From the NCBI GenBank assembly GCA_947488635.1, contig CANLAY010000003.1, positions 1 to 16,537 on the forward strand: a DNA stretch of 16,537 nt, written 5' to 3'. The stretch is from Candidatus Nanopelagicaceae bacterium. GTDB lineage: Bacteria; Actinomycetota; Actinomycetes; Nanopelagicales; Nanopelagicaceae. Positions 8,160 through 16,537 of the stretch are shown in pieces (position 1 is the first letter of the stretch; each line of letters begins with the position of its first letter). The notes below the pieces were generated by a model. It saw only the letters and a program-made list of their open reading frames with translations, did not search any database and was not told the origin of the DNA. The position numbers were made by a program, and so were the translations under genes.

Positions 8160-9703
8160 GCCAACTATTAGGTGGTCGCTACCGGCTTGGCGACATGATC
8201 GGCACCGGCGGAATGGCCGATGTTTTCGAAGCAAAAGATGAACGTTTGTCGCGAAAAGTTGCCGTGAAAATTCTGCGTTCTGATTTAGCGAAAGATCCTT
8301 CCTTTGTAACTAGGTTCCGTAAAGAAGCGTTAGCTGCTGCGGGCTTAAATCATCCTGGCATTGTTGCCGTTTATGACTCAGGTGAAGATCCAGCTCCTTA
8401 TATTGTGATGGAGTTAGTTTCTGGAAAAACTCTGCGCGAGATTATTCGCACGGGTGAGCGGTTACCACTTGATCGTGCTTTAGAAATTGGCGAAGGAATT
8501 TTAGCTGCGTTGGATTACTCGCATGAACGCGGCATTGTGCATCGAGATATTAAGCCTGCCAACGTAATGATCACCGATAAAGGTGATGTCAAGGTGATGG
8601 ATTTCGGTATCGCGCGCGCACTTGATGATTTAGCGGCAACGCTTACTAATACTTGGAATGTAGTTGGCACTGCACAATATCTTTCACCTGAACAAGCTGT
8701 TGGTGAAGTTGCAGATGCTAGAAGTGATATTTATTCGGCCGGTTGCTTGTTATATGAAGTAATGACTGGTCAACCACCATTTACTGGTGACACACCGGTA
8801 TCAATTGCATACCAACATGTCTCTGGTGAATTTGCATTACCAAGCACGGTATTGCCAGGTTTGCCTGAAGGTGTCGACGTCATGCTTTCAGTTGCGCTAG
8901 CTAAGCGCCCAATTGACCGTTATCAAAGCGCAGGGTTAATGCTTGATGATCTATTCCGTATTCACAGTGGTCAAGTCGTTAAGACTAAAATTGCTCGTAA
9001 GCCGATCACTCGCAAAACTTTAGTAATTAGTTTGGTGGGCCTACTAATTGTTAGTGGTGCTGCTGTCTTCGGATTAAATATGTCTAATACCGGAACCACT
9101 GGTGGGCCTTCTAATTCAGTACCAAATGTAATTGGGTTAACTGAAGCCGAAGCAAAAGCGCAACTTGGTGATTACGTGGTTACTGTTCAGCGTGCTCATG
9201 ACCCACAGATACCGGTAGATCGAGTTTCAAATCAAATACCTGTTGCATCTGCGCAAGCTAAGCCTGGTTCAGCGGTAGTGCTAACAATCTCTGATGGGCC
9301 AGGTGATGCCCTTGTTCCTGATGGGTTAATTGGTTTATCACTCGGTGATGCACGCGCAGTATTAACCTCAGTTGGTTTAGTTGTGGCACGGACCGAAGTT
9401 TCACCATCAGATAAACCGCAAGGAACTGTGTTGTCTGTTACTCCTGAGATGGGTTCAACAGTTACAGCTGGTACTGGTGTGGTTTTAATAATTGCAAATG
9501 GTGAAGTTGAGATTCCTAATTTGATTGGAGTTGAAGCTATTCAAGCTCGGGCAATTCTAATTAATTCAAATTTCTTGATAAAAGAATTTAATGATTACGA
9601 TTCTGCTCAACCAATTGGTGTGGTTATTCGTCAATTCCCTGAAGCGGGTGCAACTCGCACGATTGGTGAATCAGTAACGATCACAATTAATAAAGCACCT
9701 TAA
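8156..9703 (+). CDS. pknB: PASTA-domain Ser/Thr protein kinase
   Basis: This membrane receptor kinase senses peptidoglycan fragments and controls cell wall growth and division in actinobacteria. The 515 residues start with a Hanks-type kinase domain (about 9-270). It has a glycine loop GTGGMADV (16-23), Lys38, a catalytic loop HRDIKPAN (129-136), DFG at 149-151 and APE-like SPE at 177-179. The activation loop has Thr162, Thr164 and Thr166, candidates for autophosphorylation, as in PknB of M. tuberculosis. One transmembrane helix follows at about 289-307. Outside are three PASTA repeats, beginning near 321, 386 and 451; M. tuberculosis PknB has four. The start overlaps the PP2C stop, so the pair is co-translated. 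The genes for rodA, pbpA, pknA and FHA proteins that usually sit here are absent. Its 3' end faces trpG across 12 nt. Confidence 0.96.
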   Translation: MSQLLGGRYRLGDMIGTGGMADVFEAKDERLSRKVAVKILRSDLAKDPSFVTRFRKEALAAAGLNHPGIVAVYDSGEDPAPYIVMELVSGKTLREIIRTGERLPLDRALEIGEGILAALDYSHERGIVHRDIKPANVMITDKGDVKVMDFGIARALDDLAATLTNTWNVVGTAQYLSPEQAVGEVADARSDIYSAGCLLYEVMTGQPPFTGDTPVSIAYQHVSGEFALPSTVLPGLPEGVDVMLSVALAKRPIDRYQSAGLMLDDLFRIHSGQVVKTKIARKPITRKTLVISLVGLLIVSGAAVFGLNMSNTGTTGGPSNSVPNVIGLTEAEAKAQLGDYVVTVQRAHDPQIPVDRVSNQIPVASAQAKPGSAVVLTISDGPGDALVPDGLIGLSLGDARAVLTSVGLVVARTEVSPSDKPQGTVLSVTPEMGSTVTAGTGVVLIIANGEVEIPNLIGVEAIQARAILINSNFLIKEFNDYDSAQPIGVVIRQFPEAGATRTIGESVTITINKAP

Positions 9704-9715
9704 GAAATTGTTGAA

Positions 9716-10351
9716 CTAGCCGCGGGTACCAATAACTGGTGATAAACCAACTGCTTTAACTTGCGCGTTTTTATCCCCGCACTCAGTTAACCAGTTAGCT
9801 AACATCGCATGTCCGTGTTCAGTTAAAACAGATTCTGGATGGAATTGCACACCTTGAATTGGTAGCGACTTATGTCGCACAGACATCACAATCCCGCCTT
9901 CAGTTTCACCAGTAATTTGTAATTCATCTGGCACGGTTGCGCGTTCGATTGCTAATGAGTGATATCGAGTTGCGGTAAATGGTGAAGGTAAATTAGCAAA
10001 CACGCCTTCGCGGTTGTGAGTTATCTCCGAAGTTTTTCCGTGCATTAACTCTGGTGCGCGCGAAACGGTTGCCCCGAATGCAACACCTATTGCTTGATGA
10101 CCTAAACAAACTCCAAATAGCGGAATCTTTTTCTCGGCGCAGAATTTGATCATTGCAATACTTATGCCGGCAGCCTCTGGAGTTCCTGGCCCTGGAGAAA
10201 TCAAAACGCCGTCGTAATTGATAGCTGCTTCAGCTGAAATTTCATCATTTCTAACAACCGTGGTTTCAGCGCCAAGTTGACCTAAATACTGCACCAAGTT
10301 AAAAACAAAAGAGTCGTAGTTATCTACGACAAGAATCTTGGTGGTGGTCAT
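9716..10351 (-). CDS. trpG: Class I glutamine amidotransferase, anthranilate/aminodeoxychorismate synthase component II
   Basis: This glutaminase subunit supplies ammonia to a chorismate-using partner, either TrpE (anthranilate, tryptophan) or PabB (4-amino-4-deoxychorismate, folate). The 211 residues begin VVDNYDSFVFNLVQYL (8-23), typical of this group. They contain SPGPGTP (52-58), the nucleophile Cys82 in GVCLGHQ (80-86), and the triad partners His171 and Glu173 in QFHPES. The location between pknB and crgA matches the actinobacterial gene called trpG or pabA; one copy often serves both pathways, and no partner is in the window to decide. The ATG at 10351 has no Shine-Dalgarno. CAGAAT ends 6 nt before the start and could be a weak -10 for a leaderless transcript, without a good -35. 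Confidence 0.93.
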   Translation of the reverse strand: MTTTKILVVDNYDSFVFNLVQYLGQLGAETTVVRNDEISAEAAINYDGVLISPGPGTPEAAGISIAMIKFCAEKKIPLFGVCLGHQAIGVAFGATVSRAPELMHGKTSEITHNREGVFANLPSPFTATRYHSLAIERATVPDELQITGETEGGIVMSVRHKSLPIQGVQFHPESVLTEHGHAMLANWLTECGDKNAQVKAVGLSPVIGTRG

Positions 10352-10386
10352 GGAGCAATTCTGGCCTACTCACAGCTTTGACGCGG

Positions 10387-10414
10387 TTGATATTTTGCCC
10401 CGTCCTGTTACCCT
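10387..10414 (+). promoter_or_regulatory. Promoter of crgA (leaderless type)
   Basis: The -35 TTGATA (10387-10392), a 16-nt spacer and the -10 TACCCT (10409-10414) are followed by 7 nt and the ATG at 10422. This is the same geometry as the PP2C promoter at 7351-7378. There is no Shine-Dalgarno in the 7 nt. A second TTGACG at 10378-10383 is too far away to pair with this -10. Confidence 0.6.
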
Positions 10415-10421
10415 TGGCGAC

Positions 10422-10688
10422 ATGCCTAAGTCCAAATTGCGCAAGAAGGTTCAAGAGCAGCATGCTCATGACCAAGAGATCGTTGACCACACTCCACACG
10501 GCCCGCTTGAGAGCCCATCGTGGCTAGCTCCAACCATGGTTGGCTCATTCCTGGTCGGCCTTTTCTGGATTGTGACTTTCTATGTAAGCCAGACTCAGTA
10601 CCCAATTCCTAATATTGGTGCCTGGAATATGTTGGTTGGCTTCGCATTTATCGCTTTTGGCTTCTCACTAGCCACCAAATGGCGCTAG
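10422..10688 (+). CDS. crgA: Cell division protein CrgA
   Basis: CrgA is a small actinobacterial membrane protein that binds FtsZ and septal penicillin-binding proteins and coordinates septum formation with wall growth. The 88 residues have a basic start (PKSKLRKK), a polar stretch, then two transmembrane helices at about 36-55 and 66-84. These are joined by the family's short loop (QYPIPNIGAWN), and the C-terminus ends in TKWR. Length and topology are typical. I chose the ATG at 10422 rather than in-frame ATGs at 10338 and 10350, because the family begins with this basic segment and the promoter geometry points to 10422. The upstream ATGs fall in or at the start of the divergent trpG. Its location beside trpG and near pknB and gyrA is the classical one. 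Confidence 0.95.
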   Translation: MPKSKLRKKVQEQHAHDQEIVDHTPHGPLESPSWLAPTMVGSFLVGLFWIVTFYVSQTQYPIPNIGAWNMLVGFAFIAFGFSLATKWR

Positions 10689-10706
10689 TTCTAACTTTTT
10701 AACCAG

Positions 10707-10738
10707 TTATCCACAAAGATCTCCACAGATGTGGAGAA
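10707..10738. other. DnaA-box-like cluster with perfect inverted repeat
   Basis: The intergenic region between the convergent crgA and rhomboid genes (10689-10764) holds TTATCCACA at 10707-10715, a perfect match to the DnaA-box consensus. Two related 9-mers follow: ATCTCCACA at 10719-10727 (7 of 9) and, on the minus strand, TTCTCCACA at 10730-10738 (8 of 9). The last two form an 8-bp perfect inverted repeat, TCTCCACA/TGTGGAGA (10720-10737), with a 2-nt loop, or 7 bp with a 4-nt loop. Neither strand has a strong T-run after the stem, so it is a poor intrinsic terminator, although it sits where a bidirectional one would be expected. Confidence 0.5.
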
Positions 10739-10764
10739 TTACAGCCATGTAATTAGGTCGGTAA

Positions 10765-11304
10765 TCAGCGGCGGCGAAGAAGAATCAACTGAGCAGCCAG
10801 TGCTCCGCCAAATAAGCCGCCCAGGTGCGCCCGCCAGTCAACCCCGCCCAAGATAAAACCAACTACAAAGTTCAGGCCGATGATTATGGCAATTTCGCGA
10901 ATATCAGCGCCAATGGTTTTTCCGACAATTAAAAAAGCGCCGAATAAACCAAAGACAGCGCCGGAAGCTCCAACGGATACAAAGTTGCCGTTATTGAAAA
11001 ATACTGAAGCAAGCGAGCCAGTTACAAGTGAGACCGTAAAAATAATTAAGAACTTATTTCTGCCATAAGCAGACTCAATTGGAGTTCCCAAGATGTAGAG
11101 CGAATACATATTAAATCCCAGATGCATTAAGCCACCATGAGTTAGCGCAACTGTAATTAATCGATACCACTCGTTGCTGTATTGCAAATAATCTAGACCG
11201 GGCAGCAATAGTTGGCTCTGTAGATCAGGGAGTAATTGTTGCGCTAAATAAGCAGCAAGGATGATTAAAATTAACGCGTTAGTTGCAGTGCGTTTATTTA
11301 ACAA
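10765..11304 (-). CDS. Rhomboid family intramembrane serine protease
   Basis: This protease cuts membrane proteins within or near their transmembrane segments; its substrates are unknown. The 179 residues form a minimal six-helix core. WYRLITVALTHGG (46-58) is the first family signature. HLGFN at 61-65 supplies His61 and Asn65 of the oxyanion region. Ser114 in VGASGAVFG (111-119) is the nucleophile and His160 in WRAHLGG (157-163) is its partner. There is no N-terminal zinc-ribbon or extra cytoplasmic domain, so it is shorter than many actinobacterial rhomboids. The start is TTG at 11304. The frame cannot extend upstream because the cyclophilin stop lies in the same frame four codons before, and no ATG or GTG occurs before the conserved core. 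A gene in this place is common in actinobacteria. Confidence 0.9.
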   Translation of the reverse strand: MLNKRTATNALILIILAAYLAQQLLPDLQSQLLLPGLDYLQYSNEWYRLITVALTHGGLMHLGFNMYSLYILGTPIESAYGRNKFLIIFTVSLVTGSLASVFFNNGNFVSVGASGAVFGLFGAFLIVGKTIGADIREIAIIIGLNFVVGFILGGVDWRAHLGGLFGGALAAQLILLRRR

Positions 11305-11313
11305 GGCGGTTAG

Positions 11314-11823
11314 TTATGCGACAGTAATTGAATTAATTTTGATTGGTGTTACTGGGCGGTCTTGCGCACCAGTCTTTGTTGTGCCAATCGCATCTACTAC
11401 AGCTTGGCTGGCGGCATCTTTAACTTCACCAAAAATGCTGTGCTTGCGGTTTAACCAAGTTGTTGGCGCAACAGTTATGAAGAACTGTGAGCCATTAGTA
11501 CCAGGCCCAGAGTTGGCCATAGCAAGAATGTAGGGACGATCAAAAGTTAGTTCGCCGTGGAATTCATCGGCAAATTTGTAACCTGGGCCGCCGGTGCCTT
11601 GACCTAGTGGGTCGCCACCTTGAATCATGAAGCCATCGATAACGCGATGAAAAACTGTGCCGTCGTAAAGATTGGCAGTTGATTTTTCACCAGTACGAGG
11701 GTCAACCCATTCACGTGCACCGGTTGCTAGTTCAACAAAGTTCGCAACTGTTTTTGGTGCATGATCAGGAAAAAGTTCAACAATGATGTCGCCCATAGTT
11801 GTGTGCAGTGTTGCTGTTGTCAT
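11314..11823 (-). CDS. ppiA: Cyclophilin-type peptidyl-prolyl cis-trans isomerase
   Basis: This enzyme speeds cis-trans isomerisation of proline peptide bonds. It has no signal peptide or lipobox and should be cytoplasmic. The 169 residues hold the cyclophilin core: [14 protein letters not shown] (58-71) with Arg60, Phe65, Met66 and Gln68; [17 protein letters not shown] (101-117) with Gln113 and Phe114; then Trp123 and His128. Trp123 corresponds to the residue needed for cyclosporin binding in human cyclophilin A. The ATG at 11823 is preceded by AAGG with an 8-nt spacer. It lies 53 nt downstream of tRNA-Ala and may be co-transcribed with the two tRNAs, since I see no strong terminator between them. 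The position between gyrA-tRNA-Ile-tRNA-Ala and crgA is that of actinobacterial ppiA (Rv0009 in M. tuberculosis, from memory). Confidence 0.96.
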   Translation of the reverse strand: MTTATLHTTMGDIIVELFPDHAPKTVANFVELATGAREWVDPRTGEKSTANLYDGTVFHRVIDGFMIQGGDPLGQGTGGPGYKFADEFHGELTFDRPYILAMANSGPGTNGSQFFITVAPTTWLNRKHSIFGEVKDAASQAVVDAIGTTKTGAQDRPVTPIKINSITVA

Positions 11824-11876
11824 TTTATTTTTCCTTTTCAGTTTTTATAAATGGGTGCGAAAAAGTGTTACTTGAG

Positions 11877-11949
11877 TGGAGACCAGGGGAATCGAACCCC
11901 TAACCCCCGCCTTGCAAAGGCGGTGCTCTACCAATTGAGCTAGGTCCCC
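11877..11949 (-). tRNA. tRNA-Ala, anticodon UGC
   Basis: The minus strand folds as a standard cloverleaf. The acceptor arms GGGGACC/GGTCTCC include one G-U pair, and the discriminator is A. The anticodon stem CCGCC/GGCGG encloses an anticodon TGC, and the T-arm contains GGTTCGATTCC. CCA is not encoded (CTC follows the discriminator). It is 15 nt downstream of tRNA-Ile on the same strand, so the two are probably one transcript. Confidence 0.97.
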
Positions 11950-11964
11950 GTGTTGAGCGGGGGG

Positions 11965-12039
11965 TGGGCCTAGATGGACTCGAACCATCGACCTCTTCCT
12001 TATCAGGGAAGCGCTCTAACCAGGCTGAGCTATAGGCCC
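11965..12039 (-). tRNA. tRNA-Ile, anticodon GAU
   Basis: The minus strand gives acceptor arms GGGCCTA/TAGGCCC (7 bp) with discriminator A. The D-arm is GCTC/GAGC. The anticodon stem CTTCC/GGAAG encloses CTGATAA, anticodon GAT. The T-arm contains GGTTCGAGTCC. CCA is not encoded (CCC follows). The gene is 75 nt. Its place directly after gyrA and before tRNA-Ala is the usual actinobacterial order. Confidence 0.97.
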
Positions 12040-12072
12040 GCAAACAATGGATTTATCTGCGGTAAGCGCCAA

Positions 12073-12100
12073 AGGTTACCCGAAGTCGCCACTTAACCAA
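12073..12100 (-). promoter_or_regulatory. Probable promoter of the tRNA-Ile/tRNA-Ala transcript
   Basis: On the minus strand, TTGGTT (12095-12100) and TAACCT (12073-12078) are separated by 16 nt, the same spacer as in the crgA and PP2C promoters. Transcription would start near 12066, about 26 nt before the tRNA-Ile 5' end, allowing a short precursor leader for RNase P. The spacer holds one copy of a 12-bp repeat shared with the end of gyrA. Read-through from gyrA is also possible, as no terminator is visible after the gyrA stop. Confidence 0.45.
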
Positions 12101-12144
12101 AACTCGTGCCTATCTAAGCAGGTTTTTACAGAGAAGTCGCCACT
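12082..12144. repeat. 12-bp direct repeat linking the gyrA 3' end and the tRNA-Ile leader
   Basis: GAAGTCGCCACT occurs at 12082-12093 (intergenic) and again at 12133-12144, inside the last codons of gyrA, 51 nt apart. Both copies have a TAA within a few bases on the minus-strand 3' side. It could be a relic of a short duplication of the gyrA tail, or chance. Confidence 0.45.
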
Positions 12145-14609
12145 GCTTCTTCTGGATTACAAGTCACGGATAAGAGTTGGGCACCATCGTCAAGGTTGAC
12201 TAGGCGAACCCCCATGGAGTCACGACCAGTTTGGCGAACTTCTGCCGCCGGTGTGCGCATAACAGTGCCACCTGATGTGATGGCAAGGATTTCATCTTCA
12301 TTGCGCAGAACGAGTGCGCTAACGAGTGAGCCACGTGAATTCTCATCGATCTTGGCAGCTTTAATACCAATACCGCCACGGCCTTGTAAGCGATATTCAT
12401 CAAGTGGTGTTTTCTTGCCATAACCGCCATTAGTTGCAGTGAATACAAAAGTATCGCCGGCATGTTGAGCAGTGATGCGCGCCATTGTTAATAGTTCATC
12501 ATTTGCGCGGAATTTCATTCCGATTACACCACTTGTTGAGCGACCCATGGGGCGAAGTGACTCATCATCTACGGCAAAACGAACAGACATAGCTTTTTTG
12601 GAAACTAGTAATAATTCATCACCGGCATCCACCAGGGCTGCACTAACAACCTCATCTTCACCTTTAAGTGCAATTGCAATTAAGCCACCGGCGCGTGGTG
12701 AGTCATATTCGATTAGCGCACTCTTTTTAATTAATCCTGCTTTGGTTGCTAGTACTAAGTGAGGCGCAGCAAGGTAATCCTTAATTGAAAGAACTTGGGC
12801 AATGGTTTCTTCTGGTTTAAATGCCAACAAGTTAGCCACATGTTGACCACGGGCATCACGGCCAGCATCAGGAAGTTCGTGAACTTTTGCGCGGTAAACC
12901 CGACCTTTATTGGTAAAGAACAATAACCAGTCATGAGTTGAGGCTACAAAGAAATGATCAACTACATCATCTTGCTTGAGCGACGCGCCTTTTACGCCAC
13001 GACCACCACGACGTTGTGAACGATATAAATCAGCCATGGTTCGCTTGGCATAACCGCCACGAGTAATTGTCACAACCACATCTTGATCTGGAATCAAATC
13101 TTCAGCTGAGAAATCACCTTCGCTGGCCACAATCTGGGAACGGCGATCATCGCCATATTTAGCAACAACTTCGGCTAGCTCAGTCGCGATTATTTCGCGC
13201 TGTTTTTCTGGGCTAATCAAGATTGCGTTTAACTCAATAATTTCAGCCATTAGCGTGTCATATTCATCGTTGATCTTCTGGCGCTCAAGGGCGGCAATAC
13301 GACGCAACTGCATATCAAGAATTGCATTGGCTTGAATCTCATCAACATCAAGAAGTTTCATTAAGCCAGTGCGAGCTTCTTCAGGCGTAGTTGAAGCACG
13401 AATTAAGGCAATTACTGCATCTAGCGCATCAAGTGCTTTTAAGTAGCCTTGCAGGATATGTGCGCGTCGCTCTTTTTCAACTAAACGATATTTAGTGCGG
13501 CGAACAATTACTTCTACTTGGTGGTCAATGTAGTACTTAATAAATTCATCAAGACGAAGCGTGCGCGGGACACCATCTACCAGGGCCAACATGTTGGCGC
13601 CAAAAGTATCTTGTAGTTGAGTTTGCTTATAAAGATTGTTTAGAACAACTTTTGGAATCGCGCTATTTTGCAGAACAACAACTAAACGTTGACCAAGACG
13701 TTCATTACCTTCATCGCGCACATCAGCAATGCCTTTGATTTTGCCATCTTTAACAAGTTCGGCGATTTTCAAAGCTAAGTTATCTGGGTTAACTTGATAA
13801 GGAAGTTCAGTTACCACTAAACAGGTGCGCTTATTAATTTCTTCGACTTGTACAACTGCGCGCATAGTGATTGAGCCGCGACCAGTGCGATATGCTGATT
13901 CAATGCCGGTGCGACCAACAATAAGTGCTTTAGTTGGAAAATCTGGGCCTTTAACAATTTTCATTAATTGTTCTAGAAGTTCATCCGATTTTGCTTCTGG
14001 GTGAGCAAGTGCCCAAGCCACACCTTCGCCAATTTCACGCAAATTATGCGGTGGGATATTTGTAGCCATACCAACTGCAATACCAGCGCTGCCGTTTACT
14101 AATAAGTTTGGAAAACGCGAAGGTAAAACATTTGGCTCTTGTGAACGGCCGTCGTAGTTTGGTGAGAAATCAACAGTGTCTTCGTCGATATCGCGCATCA
14201 TTTCCATGGCGATATGTGACAAACGAGCTTCGGTATAACGCATTGCAGCCGCTGGGTCATTACCAGGGGAACCAAAGTTTCCGTTGCCATCTACTAATGG
14301 ATAACGAAGTGACCAATGTTGAGCTAAGCGAACAACTGCATCGTAAATAGCGGTGTCACCGTGTGGGTGGTAATTACCCATTACGTCACCGACGATGCGA
14401 GAAGACTTGTAGTAGCCCTTATCTGGGCGATAACCAGCGTCATACATTGCATATAGAACGCGGCGATGAACTGGCTTTAGGCCATCTCGGATATCTGGCA
14501 GAGCGCGACCAACGATGACCGACATTGCGTAATCTAAATAAGAGCGCGCCATCTCGACCTGTAGGTCGACAGTCTCTTGGCGATCGTAATCTTTTCTTAT
14601 TTCATCCAT
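12126..14609 (-). CDS. gyrA: DNA gyrase subunit A
   Basis: Gyrase A cuts and rejoins the passed DNA segment; with GyrB it introduces negative supercoils. The 827 residues contain the winged-helix breakage domain with [10 protein letters not shown] (81-90) and the catalytic Tyr125 in [11 protein letters not shown] coiled-coil tower region lies around 375-490, and the C-terminal DNA-wrapping beta-pinwheel starts near 500. The GyrA box reads QRRGGRG at 532-538, with Arg instead of the usual Lys; the box still marks a gyrase rather than topoisomerase IV ParC. At the quinolone-contact position equivalent to E. coli Ser83 the residue is Thr86, and the Asp87 equivalent is Asp90. The ATG at 14609 follows the gyrB TAA with no gap and has no Shine-Dalgarno, so translation probably depends on gyrB. 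Acidic tail residues are few. Confidence 0.98.
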   Translation of the reverse strand: MDEIRKDYDRQETVDLQVEMARSYLDYAMSVIVGRALPDIRDGLKPVHRRVLYAMYDAGYRPDKGYYKSSRIVGDVMGNYHPHGDTAIYDAVVRLAQHWSLRYPLVDGNGNFGSPGNDPAAAMRYTEARLSHIAMEMMRDIDEDTVDFSPNYDGRSQEPNVLPSRFPNLLVNGSAGIAVGMATNIPPHNLREIGEGVAWALAHPEAKSDELLEQLMKIVKGPDFPTKALIVGRTGIESAYRTGRGSITMRAVVQVEEINKRTCLVVTELPYQVNPDNLALKIAELVKDGKIKGIADVRDEGNERLGQRLVVVLQNSAIPKVVLNNLYKQTQLQDTFGANMLALVDGVPRTLRLDEFIKYYIDHQVEVIVRRTKYRLVEKERRAHILQGYLKALDALDAVIALIRASTTPEEARTGLMKLLDVDEIQANAILDMQLRRIAALERQKINDEYDTLMAEIIELNAILISPEKQREIIATELAEVVAKYGDDRRSQIVASEGDFSAEDLIPDQDVVVTITRGGYAKRTMADLYRSQRRGGRGVKGASLKQDDVVDHFFVASTHDWLLFFTNKGRVYRAKVHELPDAGRDARGQHVANLLAFKPEETIAQVLSIKDYLAAPHLVLATKAGLIKKSALIEYDSPRAGGLIAIALKGEDEVVSAALVDAGDELLLVSKKAMSVRFAVDDESLRPMGRSTSGVIGMKFRANDELLTMARITAQHAGDTFVFTATNGGYGKKTPLDEYRLQGRGGIGIKAAKIDENSRGSLVSALVLRNEDEILAITSGGTVMRTPAAEVRQTGRDSMGVRLVNLDDGAQLLSVTCNPEEAVATSL

Positions 14610-16537
<1,928 letters not shown>

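Noticed and set aside
10338..10421. An N-terminal extension of CrgA from ATGs at 10338 or 10350.
   Set aside because: It overlaps the trpG start region, precedes the promoter elements, and CrgA proteins begin with the basic segment encoded from 10422.
11824..11876. A terminator between tRNA-Ala and the cyclophilin gene, from a short AAGT/ACTT stem followed by T residues on the minus strand.
   Set aside because: The stem is 4 bp at most and too weak; the region only clearly holds the ribosome site of the cyclophilin gene.

Overview
The window looks like part of the chromosome of a small, AT-leaning free-living actinobacterium. By eye the base composition is roughly mid-40s % GC, with many A/T-ending codons. 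The order gyrB-gyrA-tRNA-Ile-tRNA-Ala-cyclophilin-rhomboid, with crgA, a trpG/pabA-type amidotransferase and a PASTA-type pknB beside it, is the classic actinobacterial arrangement next to oriC. Together with the very tight spacing, this fits a streamlined lineage such as the freshwater acI group (Nanopelagicales, 'Ca. Planktophila'/'Ca. Nanopelagicus'). That placement is inference from gene order, composition and protein features, not from a database search.

Layout from left to right. (1) Positions 1-3456, minus strand: a three-gene succinate dehydrogenase operon, sdhC-sdhA-sdhB. Its organisation (one large membrane anchor, flavoprotein, iron-sulfur protein) resembles mycobacterial Sdh1. sdhB runs off the left edge. 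(2) Positions 3457-3753: an intergenic stretch holding tRNA-Ser(UGA) on the minus strand. (3) Positions 3754-7351, minus strand: a coupled operon of glycerophosphodiester phosphodiesterase, prephenate dehydratase (pheA), seryl-tRNA synthetase (serS) and a Cof-type HAD phosphatase, with overlaps or gaps of only a few bases. (4) Positions 7386-9703, plus strand, divergent from (3): a soluble PP2C phosphatase overlapping a membrane PASTA Ser/Thr kinase (pknB). (5) trpG/pabA (minus) converges on pknB with a 12-nt gap and diverges from crgA (plus). (6) Positions 10689-10764: a short intergenic region with a perfect DnaA-box consensus and a strong inverted repeat. (7) Positions 10765-12039, minus strand: rhomboid protease, cyclophilin, tRNA-Ala(UGC), tRNA-Ile(GAU). 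(8) Positions 12126-16537, minus strand: gyrA and a 5'-truncated gyrB.

The genes cover respiration (SDH), phenylalanine, chorismate-derived and serine-tRNA metabolism, DNA supercoiling, and control of cell wall growth and division (PknB, PP2C, CrgA). Two plus-strand genes, the PP2C gene and crgA, have near-identical promoter geometry: TTGAT[C/A], 16 nt, TANNNT, 7 nt, ATG, without a convincing Shine-Dalgarno. They therefore probably give leaderless mRNAs. The tRNA-Ile/Ala pair has a similar promoter.

I do not see a mobile element, CRISPR array, toxin-antitoxin pair or unknown gene cluster; this is a housekeeping region. The points worth a second look are regulatory and architectural: leaderless promoters, the DnaA-box/inverted-repeat element, a pared-down kinase/phosphatase locus without rodA, pbpA, pknA or FHA genes beside it, and the joining of two gene blocks that lie on opposite sides of oriC in Mycobacterium.
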